Below, piece after piece: positions 12,093-19,780 of a stretch of 24,525 nucleotides of DNA. Numbering within the stretch: position 1 is the first letter of the stretch; each line of letters begins with the position of its first letter. The stretch is from contig UQEM01000019.1 in the NCBI GenBank assembly GCA_900540005.1, positions 1-24,525 of the forward strand, given 5' to 3'. The position numbers and the translations under genes were made by a program. The stretch comes from an uncultured Ruminococcus sp. (GTDB taxonomy: Bacteria; Bacillota; Clostridia; Oscillospirales; Ruminococcaceae). The notes beneath the pieces are model-generated. The model was not told the DNA's origin. It saw nothing but the letters and a program-made list of their open reading frames with translations, and did not search any database.

Positions 12093-14540
12093 TCACACTC
12101 CCGCATCGCCGTTCATATCGGCGTAGAGCGTTATGTTCTTCATTTCTTTTATCTTGGCTGAATCCACGAGAACCGAGCTTATCAGTCCGCGTATCTCAGC
12201 ATTGTTCTTGCATTTCATTATTATTCTGTAGCGGAATTTGCCGTTTATTCGCCCGTATGCCCCTCTTACAGGGCCAAGTACGCGCACGGGAGTTTTTGGC
12301 GAAAGCTCTCTTAGTTTGCTGCCCATCAGAGCAAGAACCGCGTCCGCCGCAAGACTTACCGCCGACTCGGAAACTCCCGAAAAGCAGAAAATGCACATAT
12401 CGCACAGCGGCGGAAAAATCATCGCGCGCCTTATGGCAATTTCCTCATCGTAAAATCTTTTGTAATCCTGCTGAGCCGCAAGATTCATGACGTAATGGTC
12501 GGGCATGAACGTCTGGAGCACCGCGCGTCCCGGATTTCTGCCTCTGCCGCCGCGGCCGACGACCTGTGTTATCAGGGAAAAAGTCCGCTCATAGCTTCGG
12601 AAATCGCCCGCGTACAGAGCCTTGTCAACCGAGAGTACTCCCACGAGCGTGACGTTCGGGAAATCGAGTCCCTTGCCGATCATCTGCGTTCCGACCATGA
12701 TGTCGTACTCTCCGCGGCGAAAGGCGTTAAAGCTGTTTTCGTAGGAATATCGGGAAAAGGCAGTATCCGCGTCCATTCGCAATATCCTCGCGGAAGGGAA
12801 ATAAACTGCAAGTTCCTCCTCAAGTCTCTGCGTACCAAAGCCCATGCTTTTCAGCCGCTCAGAGCCACAGTTCGGGCAAACCTTTACCGGTTCGCTCGCG
12901 TAACCGCAGTAATGACACATCAGCTTGCCGTTTTTCTTGTGATATGTCAGCGGAACTGAACAATTCGGGCAATAAACAGGCTGATAGCAGTCGCAGCAGC
13001 TTATTATCGTGTGATAGCCGCGTCTGTTAAGCAGTAAGATCGTCTGTTCACCGTTTTTGAGGTTGAGATTTATCTCGTCCGCCAGTTTCCGGCTGAATTC
13101 CGTCTTGTTGCCGTCACCGCGCTCAATGTTCATATCAACAATGCTTACCTCGGGCAGCGGAGTGCTGCTGTAGCGTTTTTTCATTTCGAGCAGCCGATAC
13201 ACTCCCTTTTCGGCGAGGTAGTAGCTCTCAACGGACGGCGTTGCAGAAGCAAGCAGCAGCACCGCGCTATGCTCGGCGCACCTGTGTTTCGCAACATCAT
13301 GAGTGTAATATCTCGGCGAACTTTCGGACTTGTAAGTCCGCTCGCCCTCCTCATCGATAATGATAAGTCCGATATTTGAAAGAGGCGCGAAAACTGCACT
13401 TCTCGTGCCGATAACAATATCCGCGTCCCCTCGTTTTATTCTTTTATATTCGTCATATCTCTGCCCGAGCGACAGACCGCTGTGAATGACCGCAACTCTT
13501 TCGCCGAAAAGCGACCTGAATCTGTCAAGCACCTGCGGAGTGAGTCCTATCTCGGGGATAAGCATTATTGCCGAACGTCCGAGCCTTACCGTGTCCCAGA
13601 TAAGCTTTTCAAAGACCGAAGTTTTGCCGCTTCCCGTAACGCCGTGCAGCAGAAATGCCGCAGGTTTACGCTCAAAAAGCTGTGCTAAGATCTTGTCGTG
13701 CGCGTTCTGCTGTTCCTGCGAGAGCACAATATCATCGGGGTCGCAGCTTTTCAGCGCTCCGTCCTCGACATTGCGCATGACCTCAACTTCGTACTCCTCA
13801 GCCGCACCGTTTACGATAAGCCGCTTTATTACCGCCGAAGTGACTCCGCACATATAAGCCGCCTCTTTGGGCGTAACGCTGCCGTTTTCACAAAGGAATT
13901 CCGCGACCTTTTTCTGCTTTGGAGTAAGCTCAAAAACATCGGGAACGGTGAGAAATTTATCCGTAAGACGCAGCATTTTCGCCGAAGCATCTCCTACAGT
14001 CGGTCGAAAAACGTTGTCGGAAACAAGCAGTCCTGCATCAAGCAGCTCGTCAACGAGTTTTCTGCCGTTTTGGCTGATAAAATCGTCAACGTATCCACTC
14101 AATTCATTGCAGTCTTTCGCAGTGCCGAGAACCTTGAAAAGATTTGCAGCATCTTCGGAAACTCCCAAAATATCGCTGTTTTTGCCAATGCGAAAATTCT
14201 CCCTGACTTTAACGCTCATACCTGGCGGAAGCATAGCCTTCACCGCATCAAAATATGTGCAGAAAGTCTGCTCTCTGAGATAAACCGCAAGTCGGAGCAG
14301 TTCGTCTGAGACTACCGGTTCTTCATCCACAAGGGAAACGAGATTTTTCAGTTTTGGAGACGTCTCCTCGGAAAGCTCCATAACAACGCCTATCCGACGC
14401 TTATTCGCCCTGCCGAACGGAACAAGCACGCGGCAGCCGCAGGCAATTCTCCCCGCAAACTGCTCGGGAACTGCGTAGCTGAACAGCATATCAAATGAAT
14501 ACGCTGTTCCGCTGACGGCGATCTGCGCAACGAGAGACAT
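12093..14540 (-). CDS. priA: Primosomal replication-restart helicase PriA
   Basis: An 815-residue superfamily-2 helicase that reloads the replisome at stalled forks. The N-terminal DNA-binding domain (1-110, starting VAQIAVSGTAYSFDMLFSY) and winged-helix region precede Walker A GVTGSGKT (300-307), the motif II box DEEG (396-399) and ASATPS (431-436). The zinc-binding insertion uses CCDC (515-518), CPNC (524-527), CHYC (542-545) and CPNC (555-558). Motif VI QVVGRGGRG lies at 659-667. The usual motif II is DEEH; here Gly replaces the His. The start overlaps the rpoZ stop (TAATG). In B. subtilis coaBC separates rpoZ and priA; it is missing here. Confidence 0.95.
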   Translation of the reverse strand: MSLVAQIAVSGTAYSFDMLFSYAVPEQFAGRIACGCRVLVPFGRANKRRIGVVMELSEETSPKLKNLVSLVDEEPVVSDELLRLAVYLREQTFCTYFDAVKAMLPPGMSVKVRENFRIGKNSDILGVSEDAANLFKVLGTAKDCNELSGYVDDFISQNGRKLVDELLDAGLLVSDNVFRPTVGDASAKMLRLTDKFLTVPDVFELTPKQKKVAEFLCENGSVTPKEAAYMCGVTSAVIKRLIVNGAAEEYEVEVMRNVEDGALKSCDPDDIVLSQEQQNAHDKILAQLFERKPAAFLLHGVTGSGKTSVFEKLIWDTVRLGRSAIMLIPEIGLTPQVLDRFRSLFGERVAVIHSGLSLGQRYDEYKRIKRGDADIVIGTRSAVFAPLSNIGLIIIDEEGERTYKSESSPRYYTHDVAKHRCAEHSAVLLLASATPSVESYYLAEKGVYRLLEMKKRYSSTPLPEVSIVDMNIERGDGNKTEFSRKLADEINLNLKNGEQTILLLNRRGYHTIISCCDCYQPVYCPNCSVPLTYHKKNGKLMCHYCGYASEPVKVCPNCGSERLKSMGFGTQRLEEELAVYFPSARILRMDADTAFSRYSYENSFNAFRRGEYDIMVGTQMIGKGLDFPNVTLVGVLSVDKALYAGDFRSYERTFSLITQVVGRGGRGRNPGRAVLQTFMPDHYVMNLAAQQDYKRFYDEEIAIRRAMIFPPLCDMCIFCFSGVSESAVSLAADAVLALMGSKLRELSPKTPVRVLGPVRGAYGRINGKFRYRIIMKCKNNAEIRGLISSVLVDSAKIKEMKNITLYADMNGDAGV

Positions 14541-14749
14541 TATTCGGCTGTATTTTTCTGAGTGCTGACTATCTTGTACTTTCCGCTGGCAAGTTCTTCA
14601 ACTGCTGTCTTAACGGGCTTTTCCTCAATAGTCATGTCGTTGTCGTAAAGCTCCTGTGTTATCTCTCTTGCGCGCTTTGCAACAGCGATAACGAGAGAGT
14701 AGCAGCTTTCATTTTTTGTGATGATCTGATTTACGGCTGGTCTAAGCAT
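14540..14749 (-). CDS. rpoZ: RNA polymerase omega subunit
   Basis: A 69-residue protein with the omega-subunit arrangement: MLRPAVNQI at the N-terminus, then SCYSLVIAVAKRAREIT, the conserved helix that clamps the beta-prime C-terminal tail, followed by KPVKTAVEELASGK. Omega helps assemble RNA polymerase and in many bacteria forms part of a ppGpp site. GAGGTG is well placed upstream. Its start overlaps the gmk stop by eight bases, and its stop overlaps the priA start. The gmk-rpoZ pairing is conserved in most Firmicutes. Confidence 0.93.
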   Translation of the reverse strand: MLRPAVNQIITKNESCYSLVIAVAKRAREITQELYDNDMTIEEKPVKTAVEELASGKYKIVSTQKNTAE

Positions 14750-15353
14750 TCTTTAACACCTCATTTAAAATTTCGCCCATATTTTCGGATTTAAGCTCTT
14801 CAGCGCGGATAACCGCAAAAAAGTCGCTGACTGCGTCCTCAAGGGCATCGTTTACTATTATATAATCGTATTTTTCTGCAGCGGCGATCTCGCCTGCAGC
14901 CTGTGAAACTCTCTCGGCGATAACCTCGTCAGTCTCAGTGCCGCGCTTTTTAAGCCGCCTTGTAAGCTCTGCAACCGATGGCGGAGCGATAAACACAAAG
15001 AGAGCCTCGGGACGCTTCTCCCTGATCTTCATAGCTCCCTGAACCTCAATTTCCAGAATAACATTTATTCCCTTGTCAAGGTATGAATCCACCTCGCTCA
15101 TCAGAGTTCCGTAGTAATTTCCGCAGTATTCTGCGTGTTCGAGGAACTGCTCCGCGTTAATGCGGCTCTCAAAGTCCTCTCTTGTAAGGAAGTGATAGTT
15201 CACTCCGTCAATCTCGCCTTCACGCGGCGAGCGCGTCGTTGCAGAAACTGAGCAGCGGAACTTTTCATTCTTGAGTATCTCCGCCAGCATAGTTCCCTTT
15301 CCGCAGCCCGACGGTGCGGAAAAAACTATGAGTCTGCCTTTATTCATCGTCAT
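14742..15353 (-). CDS. gmk: Guanylate kinase
   Basis: A 203-residue nucleoside monophosphate kinase converting GMP and ATP to GDP and ADP. The P-loop APSGCGKGT is at 13-21. The GMP-binding segment [20 protein letters not shown] is intact, as is [13 protein letters not shown] chose ATG 15353, which lies five bases after GGAGG and overlaps the remA 3' end by 14 bases. ATG 15347 (MNKGRL) is the main alternative. Feeding the guanine nucleotide pool may matter for ppGpp control together with the neighbouring omega subunit. Length matches the family (about 200-210). Confidence 0.95.
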   Translation of the reverse strand: MTMNKGRLIVFSAPSGCGKGTMLAEILKNEKFRCSVSATTRSPREGEIDGVNYHFLTREDFESRINAEQFLEHAEYCGNYYGTLMSEVDSYLDKGINVILEIEVQGAMKIREKRPEALFVFIAPPSVAELTRRLKKRGTETDEVIAERVSQAAGEIAAAEKYDYIIVNDALEDAVSDFFAVIRAEELKSENMGEILNEVLKNA

Positions 15354-15597
15354 CTGAACCTCCCATGCCGTTGATCCTTGCAGCAAGAGTTTCGGTAATC
15401 AGTGAGGACAGGATAATATGACCGCTGTCCATGATTATCACGGCTCTTGTTTTTCGTCCGTAAGTCGCGTCAATAGCACGACCGTCATCGCGCGCCTCCT
15501 GGATCAGTCTCTTTATGGGCGCGGACTCCGAACTCACAATTGTTATGATCCTCTCGGCAGAAACCATGTTTCCATAGCCGATATTAACAAGCTTCAT
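15340..15597 (-). CDS. remA: Extracellular-matrix regulator RemA (DUF370)
   Basis: An 85-residue protein starting [20 protein letters not shown] and containing [36 protein letters not shown], the highly conserved DUF370/RemA sequence. In B. subtilis RemA is a DNA-binding protein that activates biofilm-matrix and osmoprotection genes. In Clostridia its targets are largely unknown. AGGTGAG precedes the ATG. It follows yicC by ten bases and precedes gmk, the order seen throughout Firmicutes. Its C-terminal tail (GGSDDDE) is acidic. Confidence 0.93.
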   Translation of the reverse strand: MKLVNIGYGNMVSAERIITIVSSESAPIKRLIQEARDDGRAIDATYGRKTRAVIIMDSGHIILSSLITETLAARINGMGGSDDDE

Positions 15598-15607
15598 ATC
15601 TCACCTG

Positions 15608-16507
15608 CTATTCAATATTCTGGATCTGCTCGCGTATCTTCTCAATCTCAGCCTTCATATCAACAACGATTTTCGTGATATTGAGATCCTGAGCCTTTGA
15701 ACCGATAGTGTTGACCTCGCGGTTCATCTCCTGAACGATAAAATCAAGCTTTCTGCCGATAGCCTCCTCATTGACCAGCATTTCCTTGAGCTGTGCAATG
15801 TGACTTCTCAAGCGGACCGTTTCCTCGTCAACAGCGATCTTCTCGGAGAAGATCGCAGCCTCGGTGAGTATCCTCTGCTCGTCAATATTCTTGCTCTCAA
15901 GAACTTCACTGAGTTTCTTGTAGAGGCGGCTGCGGTAATTTTCAACCGTCTGCGGCGAGAGTTCCTCGACCTTGCCGACCATTTCAAGGATCAGATCAGC
16001 CTTTGAATTCACGTCCGCAAAAAGTCTTTCGCCTTCGGTCGTGCGCATATCAACAAATTTAGCGATCGCTTCGGAAGCGACCTCGGCAACATCAGCCCAG
16101 ACCTGTTCCTCATCATCGGGAGCTTTCTGGATCGTGAAAATGTCGGGCATTTTCAGAAGCTTTGAAAGCTTTATATCGTCCTCAAGCCAACATTCGCCGT
16201 CAGCACCCATTTGCTGATTTAGCGAGCGCAGAGCATTTACATACCCTTCCGCAACATCCTTGTTGACAGCGATCACCGTGTCCTTGCCCTCGATATTATT
16301 TATAGTGACAGAGACCTCTGCTTTACCCCTTGAAATAGCACTTTTGAGAAGTGCTTTGAGTTTTTCGTCGATGTAGCTGTAAGCACGGGGGATCCTTGAA
16401 GAATACTCATAATATCTATGATTTACAGAGCGAACCTCAACGAGAATATCGCGTCCGTTAATAATTTTCTGAGCTCTGCCATAGCCTGTCATACTTCTCA
16501 GCACCAT
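15608..16507 (-). CDS. yicC: YicC/YloC-family endoribonuclease
   Basis: A 299-residue protein beginning MVLRSMTGYGRA, the family hallmark, with VEVRSVNHRYYE soon after. It ends in a DUF1732 domain containing GRKLDFIVQEMNREVNTIGSKA. E. coli YicC and B. subtilis YloC are endoribonucleases involved in RNA decay. The central part is strongly helical and charged, consistent with oligomer assembly. It is the first gene of the long operon, with AAGGCG ahead of the start and a good promoter about 50 bases upstream. Length is standard for the family (about 290). Confidence 0.93.
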   Translation of the reverse strand: MVLRSMTGYGRAQKIINGRDILVEVRSVNHRYYEYSSRIPRAYSYIDEKLKALLKSAISRGKAEVSVTINNIEGKDTVIAVNKDVAEGYVNALRSLNQQMGADGECWLEDDIKLSKLLKMPDIFTIQKAPDDEEQVWADVAEVASEAIAKFVDMRTTEGERLFADVNSKADLILEMVGKVEELSPQTVENYRSRLYKKLSEVLESKNIDEQRILTEAAIFSEKIAVDEETVRLRSHIAQLKEMLVNEEAIGRKLDFIVQEMNREVNTIGSKAQDLNITKIVVDMKAEIEKIREQIQNIE

Positions 16508-16556
16508 ATCGCCTTCTCTCTGAATTAATATTTTCGCATAACTATGCTATTATATT

Positions 16557-16585
16557 ATTATATCACAGCGGCGTGCGAAATGCAA
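16557..16585 (-). promoter_or_regulatory. Main promoter of the yicC-spoVM operon
   Basis: On the - strand TTGCAT (16580-16585) and TATAAT (16557-16562) are 17 bases apart, with TG one base before the -10 (extended -10). The predicted start is near 16550, giving a leader of about 43 nt. The region around and downstream of the -10 is AT-rich. No other comparable promoter was seen inside the operon apart from the weak one before spoVM. Confidence 0.88.
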
Positions 16586-16618
16586 GTGTTTCAATTGTAA
16601 AATCATCATATAAAAAGC

Positions 16619-16648
16619 AAAAAAGCGATGCCGAAGCATCGCTTTTTT
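16619..16648. terminator. Terminator of the GH48 gene
   Basis: AAAAAAGCGATGC and GCATCGCTTTTTT pair around a four-base loop; on the - strand the loop is CTTCGG-type (C-TTCG-G), a very stable tetraloop. It lies 26 bases past the GH48 stop codon and upstream of the operon promoter. It is symmetric, but only the - strand has a gene to terminate. Confidence 0.92.
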
Positions 16649-16673
16649 ATATCGTTGTTGCACTAAATATCAA

Positions 16674-19232
16674 TTACTGATAGGACTCAGGAAGCTTTGT
16701 GATAAGCTCAGCAACGTACTTCTGGATAGAAAGTGCGTCCTGAGGTGTAAGACCTGTGCCGTTTGCATAAACGTCACCATTGAGAACGCCCTGTGCAGTG
16801 ATATGACTTTCGCTTGATCCGTTAACACCGTACTTGTCGGGGTTAGAAATTGACTGGAGAATCATTACAGCATCAGAAAGGTCAACCTTGCCATCGCAGT
16901 TAGCATCGCCCCAAAGGATATCACTAGGCTCATCGTTATCAAAGTCAGGCTTTACATCAGGATAGAGAAGTGCCATTGTACCATAAGACATGAGAGCGTC
17001 ACCAACGTGCCAGAATCTGTGGAGCTTGAACTGGTAGTCGTTGATATCAACAACACCATCGCCGTTGTTATCTGTACCATTGCCCTCATAGTAAGCCTTA
17101 GCTTCCTTATAAGCGTCAACGTTGTTGTAGCTTTCACGGATAGACGAGAATGTTGCACCGGGAGCAAGCTTAGAACCATCAGGCATTGTACCATTGTAGT
17201 AGTCCGGGATGTAAACTTCCTGCTCGAATACACGCTTGAGGCTTCCGTTAGTATCTGTGAAAGCGATACCGATCTCATCACGACCGAGATCCCACTGAGC
17301 ACTCAGGAGCTTGTTAGCAAGACGGAGACCCTTAGCCTCAACAGTTGTGTTATCATCTGTTGTAGCAGCAGAAGCATCAACGCCCTTAGCAGCAGCGTAG
17401 TAAATGAGTGAGTTACAGAGTGAAGAAATACAACCAACGTCAGCCTGACCATAAGCCGTGATAGTAGCCTTAAGCTTCTGGTTGCCGTTAGGATTATATG
17501 TGCCGGTCCATGTATCAGGAACACAGTTCGGGTCAGTAGAATCATCATCTTCACCCCAGTCAAGGCTTGAAGGAATGCAGTATGCATAATCGTTGCCTGA
17601 GGGATCAGTCCAGTCAAAGTGAGTATTCTCCTCGAACCATGTGACCCATCTGCTGAGGATAGCATCGAGAGCGTCCTCAAGTGAGAGTCCGCCGGGCTTT
17701 ACGCCACTCTGGTCACCGTTTGTCTTGATGTAGTAATAAAGCTCAGCAAGGCGCTGTACAGACCATACCTGGTTACCGATCCAGTGGTTGGAACCGGGGT
17801 CAGAGTATACAGGGTGAGCAACATATACCATGTCGTAGAATGTAGGAAGATTTGAAGGATAAGCCTCATAACGTCCGTTATAGGAGTTTGTACAACCACC
17901 AGCGATAGGTCCGTCAACAGACTGGAGCCAGAGGTACATTTCAACCTGTCTCTTGAGAGATTCTGTGTAGTCCTTTGTAGCCTGAGCATTGTCAGCCTTC
18001 ATGCCGGCATTGATTGCGGAATCAGTAAGAAGTGCGTAAGCTGCGAGAGGATTCTGATAGAACTGATGTGAGTGTGAGCAGCCGATCTGCCAAGCCCACT
18101 GATAGTCACCGTAAGAAGCTGTAAGAGCGCCGCCCCATGAAGTATACCAGGACATGAGATAATGTTTGGAATCCATACCTGCTGAAGAATCTGTGATCTT
18201 TGTATCTACAGCGATCTTCTTGTAGTACTTATCGAACATATCGTTACGGCACTGGTCACCCATCTTACCAGCAAGAGCAGAAAGCTCTCCTGTGTTAACA
18301 CCGTAAAGATTTGCAAAATATACAGCCTGAACAGCACGATCCTCTGCGTCAGGAGCGTTTGTGAAAGAGTACTGTGCAGGAACAGCATTATAGCCATTGA
18401 AGATAGCCTTGATACCGTTACCGTTATCGCCTGATGAACCTGTCATACCATACTTGAGTTCTTCAAGACAAGGCTGAGGAACTGTTTCAAAGCAAGACTC
18501 CTGAGTACCTCTCTGGAATGTATTGATGAAAACGAACTTGCCGCTGCCGCCGCCGAAACCATACCAGTCATCAACGTCTGCGAGCCAGTTCATAAGGTAG
18601 TAGCCGTTATCGCTGCCATAAGCAGTCTTATATGCATCATAAAGCGGATTGAGAGCATCGCCACCGCCCTGGTTTGCGTAAGACTTTGTAGGATAAGACT
18701 CAGGGAAATCGCCTTCCTCGGTTGTATCAGCCTTAAGTCTTGACTGGTTCCAGAGTGTGTTGTACTTTGTGTTGCTGCCGTATGCGTTCTTAGACCAACC
18801 AGGAATCATAGCCTCGAGTGTTTTCCAGCCCTTCTGGAGGTCACCTGTGCTGCCGCTGATCCTGTTCTGCTGAACGAGAACATCGTGCATAGATGTCATC
18901 CATACCATGTAGGACATAGCCTCGGAAGTTGTCTCATGACCGTAGTCAGGAGCCTCAACACAGAGTTCTTCAACTGAGTGATAAGGAATACCGAAAGAGC
19001 CTGAACCGTTGTTGTTCTTTGCGAGGTATCCGTTTGCCTCACCGTTTGTGATTACGTCATCATAAAGTGACGAGAACATGGTTGCATAAGAATCGTTAGC
19101 GTCATTCGCTGAAGCATAGCTGTTGCCTGAAGGTGATGTCTGTGCAGACGCCATTGCAGGAAGAACAGCAGTAGCAGACATAGCTGCTGAGAGAATGCCG
19201 GCTACGAGAGCCTTGTTCTTTTTGCTTATCAT
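16674..19232 (-). CDS. GH48 cellobiohydrolase with C-terminal dockerin (cellulosomal)
   Basis: An 852-residue secreted exo-acting cellulase that releases cellobiose processively from chain ends. The signal peptide (MISKKNKALVAGILSAAMSA, cleavage near ASA-QT at 30) is followed by a GH48 module covering about 35-760. HETTSEA (99-105) carries the expected acid Glu 104; WYGFGGG, HWIGNQVWSVQRLAELYYY and FKLHRFWH are other family landmarks. A dockerin occupies about 770-850. Its first calcium loop is canonical (D776, N778, D780, D784, D787) and its second is degenerate (D820, Y822, N824), as often seen in ruminococcal dockerins. An extra EF-hand-like loop lies at 721-732 in the catalytic module. 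There is no CBM. The start has GAGGGG eight bases upstream. It attaches to a cohesin scaffoldin encoded elsewhere. Confidence 0.95.
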   Translation of the reverse strand: MISKKNKALVAGILSAAMSATAVLPAMASAQTSPSGNSYASANDANDSYATMFSSLYDDVITNGEANGYLAKNNNGSGSFGIPYHSVEELCVEAPDYGHETTSEAMSYMVWMTSMHDVLVQQNRISGSTGDLQKGWKTLEAMIPGWSKNAYGSNTKYNTLWNQSRLKADTTEEGDFPESYPTKSYANQGGGDALNPLYDAYKTAYGSDNGYYLMNWLADVDDWYGFGGGSGKFVFINTFQRGTQESCFETVPQPCLEELKYGMTGSSGDNGNGIKAIFNGYNAVPAQYSFTNAPDAEDRAVQAVYFANLYGVNTGELSALAGKMGDQCRNDMFDKYYKKIAVDTKITDSSAGMDSKHYLMSWYTSWGGALTASYGDYQWAWQIGCSHSHQFYQNPLAAYALLTDSAINAGMKADNAQATKDYTESLKRQVEMYLWLQSVDGPIAGGCTNSYNGRYEAYPSNLPTFYDMVYVAHPVYSDPGSNHWIGNQVWSVQRLAELYYYIKTNGDQSGVKPGGLSLEDALDAILSRWVTWFEENTHFDWTDPSGNDYAYCIPSSLDWGEDDDSTDPNCVPDTWTGTYNPNGNQKLKATITAYGQADVGCISSLCNSLIYYAAAKGVDASAATTDDNTTVEAKGLRLANKLLSAQWDLGRDEIGIAFTDTNGSLKRVFEQEVYIPDYYNGTMPDGSKLAPGATFSSIRESYNNVDAYKEAKAYYEGNGTDNNGDGVVDINDYQFKLHRFWHVGDALMSYGTMALLYPDVKPDFDNDEPSDILWGDANCDGKVDLSDAVMILQSISNPDKYGVNGSSESHITAQGVLNGDVYANGTGLTPQDALSIQKYVAELITKLPESYQ

Positions 19233-19310
19233 TTGCTTTACCCCTCTCAATAATAATAGATTTTGGTTTATAAAGATATGAATTATCCCCTCGTAAACGA
19301 CGGAGATATA

Positions 19311-19346
19311 TACGAAAATACTTCGTACAACCGTGAGTCTTTCACG
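19311..19346 (-). promoter_or_regulatory. Two hairpins in the GH48 mRNA leader
   Basis: In the roughly 144-nt leader, CGTGA-AAGAC-TCACG (19332-19346) and TACGAA-GTATT-TTCGTA (19311-19327) can each form a short stem. No known riboswitch class is recognised. They could stabilise the transcript or hold a regulatory structure. Confidence 0.4.
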
Positions 19347-19382
19347 CAGACTGCACAGAATTCTCAAGCTATTTTCAAGATA

Positions 19383-19411
19383 ATTATATTCCTTATTTTA
19401 TCCAATGTCAA
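19383..19411 (-). promoter_or_regulatory. Perfect-consensus promoter of the GH48 gene
   Basis: On the - strand TTGACA (19406-19411) and TATAAT (19383-19388) are separated by exactly 17 bases, an ideal sigma-A promoter. The start is predicted near 19376. Such a strong core promoter suggests either very high expression or tight repression by a bound regulator. Confidence 0.9.
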
Positions 19412-19422
19412 CAGTTTGAACG

Positions 19423-19462
19423 GCTTTCGGGAAAGCTGAAAATGATTTTCGGTGCAATGCAC
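19423..19462. promoter_or_regulatory. Three abutting palindromes upstream of the GH48 promoter
   Basis: In 40 bases there are three separate inverted repeats: GCTTTC-GG-GAAAGC (19423-19436), GAAAAT-G-ATTTTC (19438-19450, perfect) and GTGCA-A-TGCAC (19452-19462, perfect). They begin 11 bases upstream of the GH48 -35 box, where activators or repressors commonly bind. The half-sites differ, so they may bind different proteins. Confidence 0.5.
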
Positions 19463-19733
19463 ACAACAGCTTTGCCTTTTTTGTACATATTGTCTACCGT
19501 AAAATCTGCGGTTCAAGTCTATATTCAAACTTAATATTAACTGATAATATATTTTTACATTATATTTGAAAGATTCATCGCGTTTCCCATAATTCTTCAC
19601 AAAACCCACACACTTTAGCCGTATTATTTATACAGAAGTGCGTTTGCGGGGATTTCGCCGCCACTCAAATTAACATTTTATTAATATTGTGTCCACTTTG
19701 TATTAACAAAATTTTGAGATAATATTAGCGTAT

Positions 19734-19761
19734 TTGTTATTGCGCTATACTATATTATAAC
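19734..19761 (+). promoter_or_regulatory. Probable promoter of the ABC transporter operon
   Basis: TTGTTA (19734-19739) and TATAAC (19756-19761) are 16 bases apart, close to the sigma-A consensus. TATACT at 19746-19751 is an alternative -10 with a poorer -35. The first start would lie about 15 bases before the coding sequence and overlap the AAGGAG ribosome site, so the second may be the real one. Confidence 0.45.
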
Positions 19762-19780
19762 ATACAGGAAGGAGAAGCTC

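Larger units (their letters stand above)
19233..19780. other. 548-bp AT-rich divergent intergenic region
   Basis: This region separates the GH48 gene from the ABC operon. It holds the GH48 leader and promoter on the - strand, three palindromes at 19423-19462, and a weaker + strand promoter near 19734-19761. The middle (about 19470-19720) is AT-rich with poly-T and TTAATATT runs; I see no convincing gene in it. Confidence 0.7.

Noticed and set aside
13698..14309. 203-codon open frame on the + strand opposite priA
   Set aside because: It is antisense to a well-supported PriA coding region. Long antisense frames arise from codon bias here and the product has no domain features.
19233..19376. 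Known riboswitch in the GH48 leader
   Set aside because: The two hairpins are short and I could not match them to the conserved cores of c-di-GMP, cobalamin, TPP or other common riboswitches.
19364..19609. 81-codon open frame on the - strand upstream of the GH48 gene
   Set aside because: It covers the consensus GH48 promoter and the palindromes, has no convincing ribosome site, and its predicted protein is low-complexity and basic with no family resemblance.
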